From: Marinobacterium sedimentorum
Lineage (GTDB): Bacteria > Pseudomonadota > Gammaproteobacteria > Pseudomonadales > Balneatricaceae
Length of the DNA: 64,000 nt
Direction: 5' to 3'
Assembly: GCF_024267675.1 (NCBI RefSeq)
Contig: NZ_JALDYX010000002.1
Location: forward strand, 310,001-374,000
Of this stretch, positions 1-8,835 are shown in pieces. How positions within the stretch are numbered: the first letter of the stretch is position 1; each line of letters starts with the position of its first letter. The notes under the pieces are model-generated. The model was not told where the DNA came from. It ran no database searches and saw only the letters and a program-made list of their open reading frames with translations. The translations under genes and the position numbers were made by a program.

Positions 1-90
1 AGCATAAGTGGCAATGGTTAATCATTTTCAATTCGAGCTATTAATAACAACCTTAGCTTCACTCTGTTGTTTAGAGAAAGCCGCAGCGCT

Positions 91-525
91 CTAGTAGGGT
101 AATTCATTCAGCAACAGCCAGTACATGCCAAGATGCCCCACGGCTTCTACAAATTCGTTGAAATCAACGGGCTTTCGTACATAGCTGTTGGCGCCCAGAT
201 CATAGCTGCGTACCAGGTCTTCCTCATGCTTGGAAGACGTCAGGATTACCACCGGTAGCTTGCTGGTGTGCGGCTTCTCGCGCAGCCGGCGCAGTACTTC
301 CAGACCGTCAATTTTGGGAAGATTTAAGTCCAGCAGCATCACTGACGGCAACACCGAGGCGTCGCGATCGGCGTGCGCGCCCTGGGCAAACAGGTAATCC
401 AGGGCTTCAGCTCCGTCCCGGACGACGATGATCTCATTGCGCATATTGCTTTTTTTGAACGCTCGGAGTGCCAGTGCCTCGTCATCAGGATTATCTTCTA
501 CCAGTAATATCGGTTTGGTGTTCAT
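91..525 (-). CDS. Single-domain response regulator (CheY/Rcp-like)
   Basis: This 144-residue protein is a lone receiver domain with no output domain. It shows the acidic pocket (E10, D11), the phosphoacceptor D66 in LLDLNLP, the T/S position in VILTSS and the conserved Lys in RKPVDF. Single receivers of this type, often paired with phytochrome-like kinases, pass phosphate on or act by protein contact. The ATG at 525 is chosen because receiver homology begins there. It overlaps the 3' end of the upstream kinase gene by 35 bases, which implies translational coupling. It is the last gene of the TonB receptor-YfiR-kinase-regulator operon and the probable partner of that kinase (inference from position). 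An upstream in-frame extension exists but is only the kinase gene read in another frame. Confidence 0.93.
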   Translation of the reverse strand: MNTKPILLVEDNPDDEALALRAFKKSNMRNEIIVVRDGAEALDYLFAQGAHADRDASVLPSVMLLDLNLPKIDGLEVLRRLREKPHTSKLPVVILTSSKHEEDLVRSYDLGANSYVRKPVDFNEFVEAVGHLGMYWLLLNELPY

Positions 526-2425
526 ATGATCTCTCCTTGTCGGGTGGCAGAGTGATATAGAAGGCTGCGCCCTTGTTAACTTGCGCTTGGGCCCAGATTT
601 GTCCGCCGTGGCGTCGAATGATGCGCTGTACGGTTGCAAGACCGACGCCCGTTCCCGGGAAGTCCCTTGCGTCATGCAGACGCTGGAAGGCTCCGAACAA
701 CTTTCCGGCGTATTCCATGTCGAAACCGGCGCCGTTGTCCCTGATAACGAGGCCGGTGTCACCGTTGGCATTGTGGCCCTCAAGCTGGATTTTCGGTTCG
801 GCACACTTGCCCGTGTACTTCCATGCATTATTAAGCAGATTTTCAAGCGCTACGCGTATCAGTTTGGGGTCGCCATACCCTATTAAGTTGGGAGCGATAT
901 CAATGTCCACTTTACGCTGCGGGTCATTGGTCCGCAGTTCTTCCACCACGCCACTGGCGATGGAACTCAGATCCAGTGGCTGACACTCAATTTCCGCCCG
1001 GCTGACCCGGGAAAGTTTCAACAGGTCGTCTATCAGCCCGCCCATGCGCTGAGCTGCTGAGCGGACTCGGGCAAGATAATCCTTGCCGGACTCGTCGAGC
1101 ACATCCGTATAATCTTCGAGTAGCGCCTGACTGAAGCCATCAATGGACCGTAGAGGCGTTCTCAGGTCGTGGGACACCGAATAGCTGAAGGCTTCCAGCT
1201 CCTTGTTGGCATTTTCAAGCTCAGTTGTGCGCTCAGTTACACGCCGCTCGAGATTCATGTTCAAGTGCCTGATTTCCTGCACTGCCTGTACCCGATCATG
1301 GATATCTTCGATAACGCCTTTCCACTCCAGCAAGCGCCCATTGTCATCGATAATCGGTACGGCCCGCAGGTGAACCGATCGATAATCCTGAGTTTTTACA
1401 TGCCACAGGCGCAGTTCCGCTACAAAAGACCGGGCGTTAACTGCGGCCGTGTGCCAGAAATCGTGCAGTTTTGCCCTGTCGTCGCTATGGAAGGCGTCCA
1501 GCCAGCCGTGCCCAATGTGAGTTTCGCGGGTCTGGCCTGTATAGGCATCCCAGGCTGGCTCTTCGAAGAGAAAGTTTCCCTGAATATCGGCGCGCCAGAT
1601 CACTTCGGTCAGAGCATTGATTAAAGCCGTGTGGCGCAGCTGGGTCGCTCGCAACGCAGCTTCCGCCTCGGCACGCTCCTTTATCTCTTCACCGAGTTGC
1701 CTGTTAATGGACTCAAGTGCTGCGGTCCTGCGGCCTATTTCCGATAGCATGGCATTGAATGCGTCTACCAGGTAACCGATCTCATCGTCGGTGGTCTTTA
1801 CTGCACGCAAGTCATAGTTCTGTTGTTCAACAACCTGTTGCGCCAGTTCGGTCACGCTCAGAATAGGGCGGGTGACGCGGGACTGAATCCAGCGCGATAT
1901 CAACATTGAGATGGCCAGCGCCAGTACAGCCACCACGAGCACTATGCCAATGTCCCGCAACAGGCGCGCATTAAAATCGTAGATTGCCACGATGAGAATA
2001 CTGCCAAGACTATTGCCTTCAGATACGATCTGGCGATTCAGGATCAGCTGACTACCGGTAACCTGAATCTCGCCCGCTGTCGGCAATTCAGCCAGCGCCA
2101 GGGTGGGCACGCCATTGGCGGCATACTCGGCGAAAAGCGTGTTATCTGAATCACGAATTTGCGCCGCCAGAATATTTGGCCGAATCCGCAGCAAGGCCAG
2201 TCTCTCCTGTGCAACGCCGGGGTCATCGAATTGCAGCGCGGCAATGCTTGCCTCCCCGATCAGGTCTGCCTGGGTCTGGAGATCCTGCACGGTTCGCTCA
2301 CGGTAATCGCCCAGGTCGTAAACGATTTGGATCAGGCCCGCGATGAAGAGCGCCGTCATGGTCGTCAACAGTACGCCCATGGACAGCTTGAAACGGATAG
2401 AGCGTACACCGCTGAGCTGTTTCAT
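491..2425 (-). CDS. Membrane sensor histidine kinase (periplasmic sensor, HAMP, PAS)
   Basis: The 644-residue protein has a transmembrane helix at about residues 13-36, a periplasmic region of about 120 residues resembling CHASE8-type sensors, a second helix at about 157-178 and HAMP. A PAS domain follows at about 262-380, then a coiled coil, a HisKA domain with phospho-accepting H419 in VSHDLRTPLRS, and an HATPase with N, G1 (DNGAGFD) and G2 (GTGVGLATV) boxes. The HisKA/HATPase resembles the phytochrome-like kinases that signal to single receivers, which agrees with the overlapping downstream gene at 91-525. Its ATG overlaps the stop of the YfiR-family gene by four bases (ATGA). The ligand is unknown; the neighbouring YfiR-like protein and TonB receptor suggest an envelope cue. 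Confidence 0.93.
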   Translation of the reverse strand: MKQLSGVRSIRFKLSMGVLLTTMTALFIAGLIQIVYDLGDYRERTVQDLQTQADLIGEASIAALQFDDPGVAQERLALLRIRPNILAAQIRDSDNTLFAEYAANGVPTLALAELPTAGEIQVTGSQLILNRQIVSEGNSLGSILIVAIYDFNARLLRDIGIVLVVAVLALAISMLISRWIQSRVTRPILSVTELAQQVVEQQNYDLRAVKTTDDEIGYLVDAFNAMLSEIGRRTAALESINRQLGEEIKERAEAEAALRATQLRHTALINALTEVIWRADIQGNFLFEEPAWDAYTGQTRETHIGHGWLDAFHSDDRAKLHDFWHTAAVNARSFVAELRLWHVKTQDYRSVHLRAVPIIDDNGRLLEWKGVIEDIHDRVQAVQEIRHLNMNLERRVTERTTELENANKELEAFSYSVSHDLRTPLRSIDGFSQALLEDYTDVLDESGKDYLARVRSAAQRMGGLIDDLLKLSRVSRAEIECQPLDLSSIASGVVEELRTNDPQRKVDIDIAPNLIGYGDPKLIRVALENLLNNAWKYTGKCAEPKIQLEGHNANGDTGLVIRDNGAGFDMEYAGKLFGAFQRLHDARDFPGTGVGLATVQRIIRRHGGQIWAQAQVNKGAAFYITLPPDKERSYEHQTDITGRR

Positions 2426-2988
2426 TGTGCCGGATTCCTCACCCGCCGTGCGACGGATAGCAGCTGGGAGCTGACCCGCACGCCTTGGGCGGTCGTGGCC
2501 GCCAGGGATACGTCAAACCGCAGTCTGTCACCTTCGAGATCGAAATTGATACCACTGCCTGAATCGAGCCCGTTCGGGATATCCGTGACCAGCATCACGG
2601 CTTTACCCTGCATGCGATCAAGCCAGCGTGGTGCACTAGACAAAACTGATCGACCAATGAACAGCAGGTGCACACCGGAAGGTACCGCTGTAGTGTCATA
2701 GGCCCGCACGTTTAGCGGCCGGTTATGAACGTGCTGGCCCTTAATCGCCTGGTTCAACTCCTGCACAATATCCTTATCCGCAACAACGCCTATAACGATA
2801 GGGCTATCAGGTGCAGAAAAGGTGTCCGTCGGCCACTCCACATAACTGCAGAATTTATACAGAAAGGCGGCCTTGATTCGCGTCTCCAGAGTGGCTGCAC
2901 CGACCTGTTGTGTCGGCGCTACTAAACACAGCATCATCCATACCCAGAATAACGAGCGTCCGACCATTGTTTTTTGCGTCCTCGTCAT
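2422..2988 (-). CDS. YfiR/HmsC-like periplasmic protein (DUF4154)
   Basis: This 188-residue protein has an N-terminal hydrophobic export signal ending near GAA, followed by the family hallmark AAFLYKFCSYVEWP and a compact mixed fold ending in SSQLLSVARRVR. DUF4154/YfiR proteins sit in the periplasm; Pseudomonas YfiR restrains the diguanylate cyclase YfiN. Here the next gene is a histidine kinase with a periplasmic domain, so this protein may modulate that kinase instead (inference). The ATG at 2988 is preferred because a GAGGT ribosome site precedes it by about five bases; an in-frame ATG at 3021 lies inside the receptor gene. The start is 8 bases after the receptor stop and the stop overlaps the kinase start. 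Confidence 0.87.
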   Translation of the reverse strand: MTRTQKTMVGRSLFWVWMMLCLVAPTQQVGAATLETRIKAAFLYKFCSYVEWPTDTFSAPDSPIVIGVVADKDIVQELNQAIKGQHVHNRPLNVRAYDTTAVPSGVHLLFIGRSVLSSAPRWLDRMQGKAVMLVTDIPNGLDSGSGINFDLEGDRLRFDVSLAATTAQGVRVSSQLLSVARRVRNPAQ

Positions 2989-2995
2989 AACTACC

Positions 2996-4951
2996 TCAGA
3001 ACCGTTGCAGCAACTGGACATAGATACTGCGTTCTACTTCGCTGCGTGATGTCGCACGGTCGAATTCGGGGTGCTGCGAGTCCAGAAGATTACGGGCGGT
3101 TAACGAGAGCTGGGTCTCTGGTGATGGCTGCCAGCCAAGACGAATATCCAGCGCGGTGTATGCCGGCACAGCGGTTGCCGAAAGTTTGCCAACATGACGC
3201 AACGTCAGATCAAGCTCATGCTGTGCGCCCAGATCCAGACTCGAGCGCAGCAGCCACTGGTTTGATGGGTCATTGGCCTCGGATTTGCCTCCATTCACAT
3301 CATTACTGTCGGAATCGAGGTGCAGGTCCTCCTGCAGCAGCATCCCGCCGCCACTGATACGCCAGTGCTCAGACAGCTGATAGCCGCCCCAGAATTCAAT
3401 ACCGTAGGTTTCGGCTTCCAGCCCATTGTCGATGACGAAGACGCCACCCCCGATCGGCTCAACCGTACGCAGGTTGTCGTAGCTATGGTAGAAGGCGGTT
3501 GCTGAAACGGAAAATCGCTCCGACACCAGGTTCCGAAAGCCGATTTCCAGCGAATCAGCTACTTCTGAATCGAAATCGGCACCGCCCGCCAGGCTGGGAT
3601 TAACCGCCGGCGCAAACAGTTCGCGATCCAGCCGCGATGGCGAGCGCACGCTGCGGGCCAGGGATGTCCAGAGAAGCTGCTGCGGATTCAGGTCCCAGGC
3701 GAGGCGGATGTTGGGCATGAACTCCAGATGGGAATAGGTATTGTGCTCCAGTCGCCCGCCCAGGGTCAGCCTGAGATCGGGTTGCAGCCGGATCTCGTCC
3801 TGCAGGAACAGGCTGCCCCAGCTGAGCTGCTTTTTCGCCGGCAAAAATGCCAGCGCAGCGCTGTTGCGGACATCATCCCAGGCAGATCTATAACCTGCGC
3901 CCCACACAATGTCATGGCGCTCTCCCAGCGACAGGTGATGCTGCACTTCAACATCCAGGATATCCAGTGTCTCGGCGAAGGTGCCGGGCTGCTCACGCTC
4001 TGTGCGGTCGTAGTAAGCCTGCAGCTGCACGCCGGACCCCTCGGCCAGCGTATGTTGCCAGCGGGTAAGGAGGTTGAGGCCCCGAACTTCGCCGGTGCCC
4101 GGCTGCGGTTGATCTTCTCTCCCGTCATACAGGTCTCCCTGTACACTAAGCTCGCCGGCGGCCGGCATATCGGCACGAAATCCCAGTTGGCCGATGCGTT
4201 GAGCATCCTGTGCGTTGCCGCCGCTCTCCCGCCGGGTGTCATCGACATTCAAGGCTTTGCCGTAGATACGGTAATGGCCACCGCGTGCCAGGGAGCCGCC
4301 ATGGCGCAGTGCCATGCCCTGGTCAGTGTTGCCAGCTTCGACGACCGCCAGGCCGCCCTGGGTATCAGCGGCTGAACGGGTGATAACGTTGATCACGCCA
4401 TTGACCGCATTGCTGCCCCAGGTCGTGGCGCCGGGCCCGCTGATCACTTCGATGCGCTCCACATCCTGCAGTAAAACATCCTGAATATCCCAGAATACGC
4501 CGGAGTACAGCGGCGTATACGCAATACGCCCATCGATCAGAACCTGCAATTTGTTGGCCGTGCCCGAGTTGAACCCGCGAGCGCTAATGGCATAACTATT
4601 GGCATCACGGCGCGCGACCAGCAAGTTCGGTGCCAGGCGCAGGGCTTCGGGCAGGCGGGTTGCGCCACTACGGCGGATGTCCTCAGCGGTAATGACGAAC
4701 ACCGATGCCGCTGCCTGCGACAGCTTCTCCGGCTTTTTTGATACCGAGCTGATCTCGATGCTGGCCAGCTCTTCCAGGCTGAGACTCATCAGATCGCGTG
4801 TGGCGTAGGAGGGGGGGGCAGCATCTGCGGGAAACGCCAGCAGTAACAGCGCCGACATCAGGCCAAGTTGGGTGAAAGGGCAACGCTTCCTGTGTCTGAC
4901 AGGCCGATGCCTGTTAAGCAGGAATTGCCACAGTTTGACTGCATTATCCAT
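2996..4951 (-). CDS. TonB-dependent outer-membrane receptor
   Basis: The 651-residue protein starts with a basic, hydrophobic export signal and a TonB-box-like segment. A plug domain follows at about residues 60-170 (AAASVFVITAEDIRRSGATRLPEALRLAPN; VERIEVISGPGATTWGSNAVNGVINVITR) and then a 22-strand-type barrel. It ends in aromatic F (YVQLLQRF), as outer-membrane barrels do. Length and plug resemble the BtuB/colicin-receptor class rather than large siderophore receptors, but the substrate cannot be read. It is the first gene of a four-gene operon with a YfiR-family protein, a histidine kinase and a response regulator. That arrangement suggests the receptor contributes to sensing as well as, or instead of, nutrient uptake (inference). 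ATG at 4951 has AGGGA upstream. Confidence 0.92.
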   Translation of the reverse strand: MDNAVKLWQFLLNRHRPVRHRKRCPFTQLGLMSALLLLAFPADAAPPSYATRDLMSLSLEELASIEISSVSKKPEKLSQAAASVFVITAEDIRRSGATRLPEALRLAPNLLVARRDANSYAISARGFNSGTANKLQVLIDGRIAYTPLYSGVFWDIQDVLLQDVERIEVISGPGATTWGSNAVNGVINVITRSAADTQGGLAVVEAGNTDQGMALRHGGSLARGGHYRIYGKALNVDDTRRESGGNAQDAQRIGQLGFRADMPAAGELSVQGDLYDGREDQPQPGTGEVRGLNLLTRWQHTLAEGSGVQLQAYYDRTEREQPGTFAETLDILDVEVQHHLSLGERHDIVWGAGYRSAWDDVRNSAALAFLPAKKQLSWGSLFLQDEIRLQPDLRLTLGGRLEHNTYSHLEFMPNIRLAWDLNPQQLLWTSLARSVRSPSRLDRELFAPAVNPSLAGGADFDSEVADSLEIGFRNLVSERFSVSATAFYHSYDNLRTVEPIGGGVFVIDNGLEAETYGIEFWGGYQLSEHWRISGGGMLLQEDLHLDSDSNDVNGGKSEANDPSNQWLLRSSLDLGAQHELDLTLRHVGKLSATAVPAYTALDIRLGWQPSPETQLSLTARNLLDSQHPEFDRATSRSEVERSIYVQLLQRF

Positions 4952-5131
4952 ACGGCATCCCTGCTAAGTCATCGCATATAAAGCTAGTCGATAATTGTGC
5001 AGCACGATAATTATTTTATTGAACCGGACAGACCGATATCTTTATATAAGCTGTGCAGCCGGGTTCATGTAGTCAATCTGGTTGTCATTTGTTGTCTGCT
5101 TTGCTGCACACAATGGATCTTAAGTCATCGA

Positions 5132-5245
5132 TCACGTCACGCGGTTGCGACCATTTTCCTTGGATAGGTACAGCGCCGTATCGGCACTTGTGAGCAGGCT
5201 TTTGGGCGTGGTGCCATCGCCGGGGTAGATTTCACTGCAGCGACC
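5132..5245 (-). pseudogene. 3' remnant of a GGDEF (diguanylate cyclase) gene
   Basis: About 37 codons read without a stop into TGA at 5132-5134. They encode the end of a GGDEF domain: SEIYPGDGTTPKSLLTSADT then ALYLSKENGRNRVT. This matches the family pattern YPxDG...LLxxADxALYxAKxxGRNRV. Nothing resembling the catalytic GGDEF loop or an upstream domain is found before it; the frame closes at a TAA near 5295. It is therefore a decayed fragment rather than a gene. It sits on the same strand directly upstream of the TonB receptor-YfiR-kinase operon, and YfiR proteins classically control a GGDEF protein. Confidence 0.85.
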
Positions 5246-5507
5246 CAATATCTCTGAACGCTGGAGGCCAATGATCACCCGGCCGGAGGCTGCGGATTAT
5301 ATGCTGATCCATGAACCGCTTTGCCATCTGCGCCATTGCGATCAATGTACCGCTTCTGGCGCTTGGTGTAACACCATTGCGCGGATTACAGGGCACTGCA
5401 GGCGTATTATTGCCAGCCTGGTTGCTGGCTGCAGTGGTTATCAGGCCACAATGCCATAATCCTGCACCTGTCTTGGGGCCTGTTATGGATGTTATCTATT
5501 TATACCG
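5246..5507. other. Intergenic stretch, probably degenerate
   Basis: No supported gene lies here. A plus-strand reading frame from 5311 encodes a hydrophobic segment but runs into the LysR gene antisense and has no ribosome site. A minus-strand frame continues the GGDEF remnant without recognisable homology. Confidence 0.4.
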
Positions 5508-6464
5508 TTATCTTGGGTTGCTCTTGGCTCCTGTTGCCTGCAGTGGCTGTTCAGGACCCTGCTCAATCGCCGGATTAGCTCGCAGCCGTTGTGCCAGCAG
5601 GTCAACCAGCGCGCGCACCTTGGCGCTGGCGTAGCGGCCTTCGCGGTGCATTATATGAATGGGTCGCGGTGCCGGTTCACAATCGCTCAGCAGTACCTCA
5701 AGTGCGCCGCTGCTGATGTGCTCGGCGACCTGGTAGGACAGCACCCGGGTAATTCCCAGCCCCTGAACTGCCGCCTCAATAGCGGCATCGTTGGTGGTGA
5801 CACTGAGGCGCGGTCGAATCCTCAAACTTTGAATCCCGGTTTTGGTGGTAAAACGCCAGTCCCCCAAGGCTGCGCCACTGCCGGCGCTTGAGGCGATAAT
5901 GCTGTGGCCCTCAAGCGCCTGCAGCGTCTCGGGCCTGCCCTGTTGTTGCAGATAGGCAGGGGACGCGCAAAGCATAAGGCGTACCGAACCCACACGCAGT
6001 GCGCGCATGCTGGAATCAGGCAGCTCGCCGATACGCACCCCCACATCAACTCCTTCTTCCAGCATATTGACGATGCGATCCAGAAACAGGCTCGACATGC
6101 GAGTTTCAGGGTAGGTTTCCAGGTACTCGATCAGTGCCGGCAGCACGAAGATGCGCCCGAACAGGACCGGTGCTGTAACGGTCAGGTGGCCGCGGGGCTG
6201 GGCGTTGATTCCAGCGGCCGCATCCGCCGCGGCCTCGACATCGCTCAGAATACGCCTGGCATCCTCCAGGTAGCGCAGGCCCGCCTCCGTCAGGCGCACT
6301 ATGCGTGTGGTGCGCTGCAATAGCCGAATACCGAGATTCTGCTCCAGTGCGGCTATGGCGCGGGTGACAGCGGGGGGAGAAATGCCCAGACTGCGGGCGG
6401 CAGCAGCGAAGCCCTGCTGTTCGGCGACGGCGACAAATACGCTCATGAGATGAAACTGATCCAT
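5508..6464 (-). CDS. LysR-family transcriptional regulator
   Basis: The 318-residue protein has an N-terminal winged helix-turn-helix (FAAAARSLGISPPAVTRAIA followed by ALEQNLGIRLLQRTTR, about residues 13-50). The C-terminal part is a two-subdomain effector-binding region of the CrgA/YhjC-like subgroup. The ATG at 6464 is chosen because MDQFHLMSVF is the typical LysR start and GAAGGA precedes it. It is transcribed divergently from the PPOX/NTF2-like fusion gene 140 bases away. By the usual LysR rule it probably autoregulates and controls that neighbour. The effector is unknown. Confidence 0.93.
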   Translation of the reverse strand: MDQFHLMSVFVAVAEQQGFAAAARSLGISPPAVTRAIAALEQNLGIRLLQRTTRIVRLTEAGLRYLEDARRILSDVEAAADAAAGINAQPRGHLTVTAPVLFGRIFVLPALIEYLETYPETRMSSLFLDRIVNMLEEGVDVGVRIGELPDSSMRALRVGSVRLMLCASPAYLQQQGRPETLQALEGHSIIASSAGSGAALGDWRFTTKTGIQSLRIRPRLSVTTNDAAIEAAVQGLGITRVLSYQVAEHISSGALEVLLSDCEPAPRPIHIMHREGRYASAKVRALVDLLAQRLRANPAIEQGPEQPLQATGAKSNPR

Positions 6465-6603
6465 AACTATTCCTTCAGATGGAATAATTAATTGTCTTTT
6501 TTGATAATTCTTCTGGCAAGTGATATTTGCCATCATGGCTTTTCACCGGCACAACAAGGCAAGGCCGATCAAGTTGCAGGCTCTGAGAGTCAGGAGGTAC
6601 AGC

Positions 6604-7749
6604 ATGGGACACCGATTCGCCGAGTTAGCCTTTACCGCCACGGTGCGCGAGGCGCAGCAAGCCATGGGTAGTCGCTCCAGCTATGCCAAGATGGAGCAGG
6701 GCGCAGACCATCATCACCGGCTGGGCCCGCGGGAAACGGATTTTATTGCAGCAAGAGACAGCTTTTATATGGCCAGTGTCAGTGAAACCGGCTGGCCCTA
6801 TGTGCAGCATCGCGGCGGGCCGGCGGGTTTTGTCCGGGTGCTGGATGATGGCCATATCGGTTTTGCCGACTTCAGGGGCAACCGGCAGTACATCAGTACA
6901 GGCAATTTTCGCACCGACGACCGCGTGGCGCTGATCATGACGGATTACCCCAACAAGGCCCGTCTTAAGCTACTGGGGCGAGTGCGCGAACTGGATGCGC
7001 AAAGCGAGGCGCTGGTCACACTGATAGTGCCATACTACAGGGCGAGCATTGAGCGGGGATTCATTGTGCAGATTGAAGCCTTTGACTGGAATTGCCCGCA
7101 GCACCTTGTGCAACGCTATACCCAGCAGGAAATTGAACAGCAAATGCAGCCATTACGCGAAGAGAATCGGCGTTTACGGGCACAGCTCGCGGCCTCTGGA
7201 CAGAGTCGGCAATCGACATTGCTTCCAGAGAATACGCGAAGAGAGCATACCCAAAAAATCAGGGGAACAAAGATGACACACGAGCAGCCAAGACCTCCGT
7301 TACCACCCTTTAGCCGCGACACGGCTATACAGAAAATCCGCCTGGCGGAAGACGCCTGGAATAGTCAGGACCCCGAACGGGTATCCCTGGCCTATACACC
7401 GGATAGCCGCTGGCGCAATCGCTCTGAATATGTCACCGGGCGGGAGCAGATACGTGGCCTGCTTGCGCGCAAGTGGCAGCGTGAACATGAATACCGGCTG
7501 ATCAAGGAACTCTGGGCCTTTACCGATAACCGCATCGCTGTGCGCTTTGTCTACGAATGGCAGGATGACAACGGCGCCTGGTTTCGCGCCTGTGGCAATG
7601 AAAACTGGCTGTTCGACGATAACGGGCTGATGGCACAACGCCATGCCAGTATCAACGACGTGCCCATCACCGAGGCCGAGCGCAAGTTTCGCTGGCCCCT
7701 GGGGAGACGTCCCGATGATCATCCGGGCCTGACCGAGCTTGGCCTTTAG
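6604..7749 (+). CDS. PPOX-type flavin-binding protein fused to NTF2-like (DUF1348) domain
   Basis: The 381-residue reading frame joins two proteins usually encoded by separate genes. Residues 1-200 are a pyridoxamine 5'-phosphate oxidase-like split-barrel protein ([40 protein letters not shown]) ending in a short coiled coil ([16 protein letters not shown]). After a low-complexity linker, residues 224-381 form an NTF2-like DUF1348 domain ([36 protein letters not shown]). The ATG at 6604 follows a strong AGGAGG. An internal ATG at 7273 in the same frame is preceded by AGGGGAAC, so the second domain may also be made on its own. The frame has no stop between them, as if a stop codon was lost. 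Function is probably redox or stress related, and LysR controlled (inference). Confidence 0.85.
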   Translation: MGHRFAELAFTATVREAQQAMGSRSSYAKMEQGADHHHRLGPRETDFIAARDSFYMASVSETGWPYVQHRGGPAGFVRVLDDGHIGFADFRGNRQYISTGNFRTDDRVALIMTDYPNKARLKLLGRVRELDAQSEALVTLIVPYYRASIERGFIVQIEAFDWNCPQHLVQRYTQQEIEQQMQPLREENRRLRAQLAASGQSRQSTLLPENTRREHTQKIRGTKMTHEQPRPPLPPFSRDTAIQKIRLAEDAWNSQDPERVSLAYTPDSRWRNRSEYVTGREQIRGLLARKWQREHEYRLIKELWAFTDNRIAVRFVYEWQDDNGAWFRACGNENWLFDDNGLMAQRHASINDVPITEAERKFRWPLGRRPDDHPGLTELGL

Positions 7750-7874
7750 TGCAGTTCTGAACGAGATTGAGCCTGAAGCTGTTATTGCTTTCAGGCTCCG
7801 TCATGTCAGTGATTCGGCTGAGGAGGTTGGCGCAGAGCTAAGCGAGCAGGGCGCCCGGGTGCAGCCTAGCAGCC

Positions 7875-8041
7875 TAGCAGCCTGTCGGGCTTAACACTGA
7901 TCTACTGCGGAAACGCCGATTTTGACCATTTTTCGTACTCTCTTTCGTTAAATAGAACCACTATTCGCCTTAAAAGAGCCCAAAAACTGACTTAAAACGG
8001 CCATTCCCTCGCTACGACCGGTCAAGTCCGACAGGCTGCTA
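7875..8041. mobile_element. MITE-like inverted-repeat element, 167 bp
   Basis: The ends are 18 bp terminal inverted repeats matching at 17 positions: TAGCAGCCTGTCGGGCTT at 7875-7892 and, on the other strand, TAGCAGCCTGTCGGACTT at 8041-8024. The interior has no coding capacity. Just outside the left end the unit CAGCCTAG is repeated (7862-7877), perhaps target-site slippage. The right end supplies the TAG stop of the minus-strand gene at 8039-8488. A shorter relative is at 50241-50296. Confidence 0.75.
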
Positions 8042-8488
8042 GCGGCGCACGCTGCGAAAGCCGCCATCAACCCAGGTGACGGCTTCATAACAGCCCTGGG
8101 CCGACTGGGTGCCGCACTGGGAGCCGTGCAGGGACAGCAGCAACATGCGGTCGTTGTCCCAGTCGATAATCTGCCACTGGCGTACATGACGCTCCAGGAT
8201 CTGGTTGTTGACGATAACCTTGAGTCCGCAGCCGGTGGCATCGCAGTACTGGGTGGCGGATGAGGTGCAGCTGTAGGTGCTTTCGTCGACGATCTCGTCC
8301 TCGATGCCATCGCGGTTGAGATCGATTACACGGATGGTACCGGGCTGATAACCGAGCTGACCACCCTGGTTGGCGGCACAGCTTTGCCGGGCGTCCCGGA
8401 TCAGCTGGTCCGACAGTTCCGACGCCTGTGGCGCCGTACCGAGCAGGACGGCGGCGGTGCTGATCAGCAAAACAAAGATTGTTTTCAT
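8039..8488 (-). CDS. Small secreted cysteine-rich protein, unknown function
   Basis: This 149-residue protein begins with a clear signal peptide (MKTIFVLLISTAAVLLGTAP, cleavage near QAS). The mature part has six cysteines and an acidic DLNRDGIEDEIVDE segment of the kind seen in calcium-binding or FG-GAP-like loops. It is probably periplasmic or extracellular with disulfides (inference). I do not recognise a named family. The ATG at 8488 has AGGAG spaced suitably. The stop codon TAG lies within the terminal repeat of the MITE-like element at 7875-8041, so the original C-terminus was probably altered by that insertion. Confidence 0.75.
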   Translation of the reverse strand: MKTIFVLLISTAAVLLGTAPQASELSDQLIRDARQSCAANQGGQLGYQPGTIRVIDLNRDGIEDEIVDESTYSCTSSATQYCDATGCGLKVIVNNQILERHVRQWQIIDWDNDRMLLLSLHGSQCGTQSAQGCYEAVTWVDGGFRSVRR

Positions 8489-8835
8489 CGATTGACTCCT
8501 GTGGAAACGGCGGGTCTGCAGTCGCGCCCGCCTTTGATACCTCCACAGAATAGTTCAAACCCCCAAGTTACAGCGACAGGGATTGCCGCAGCCGATGTTG
8601 CGGTCGCGTGAAAAAGCGCTACTTGTGGCGGGGGCCGGGTAGGGGCAGCAGGGGCCTGGGCGGGAAGGGGGTGAGGTGTAGCGGGCTTTTTCTGCTTTTG
8701 TCTTCGATCTTTGATTCGACATTTTATATAAGCGCCAAAGTATTGTTTTTTATAGCCAAACAGGCTGTTTTTCGCTGGATATCGGGTACGGATAATGGCC
8801 ACAGCCTTAAACCGAATCCAAACCAGGGAAACGCA
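8489..8835. other. Intergenic region upstream of the porin
   Basis: No gene is supported. The stretch contains a G-rich segment (8625-8680) followed by a T- and A-rich segment (8690-8770), likely carrying promoter sequences for the porin and the divergent secreted protein. No clear operator was seen. Confidence 0.4.

Noticed and set aside
1..90. AT-rich window edge
   Set aside because: No reading frame, hairpin or motif that can be supported; the preceding gene context is outside the window.
5311..5634. Hydrophobic plus-strand frame of 107 codons upstream of LysR
   Set aside because: No ribosome site, no family match, and its second half is antisense to the LysR gene.
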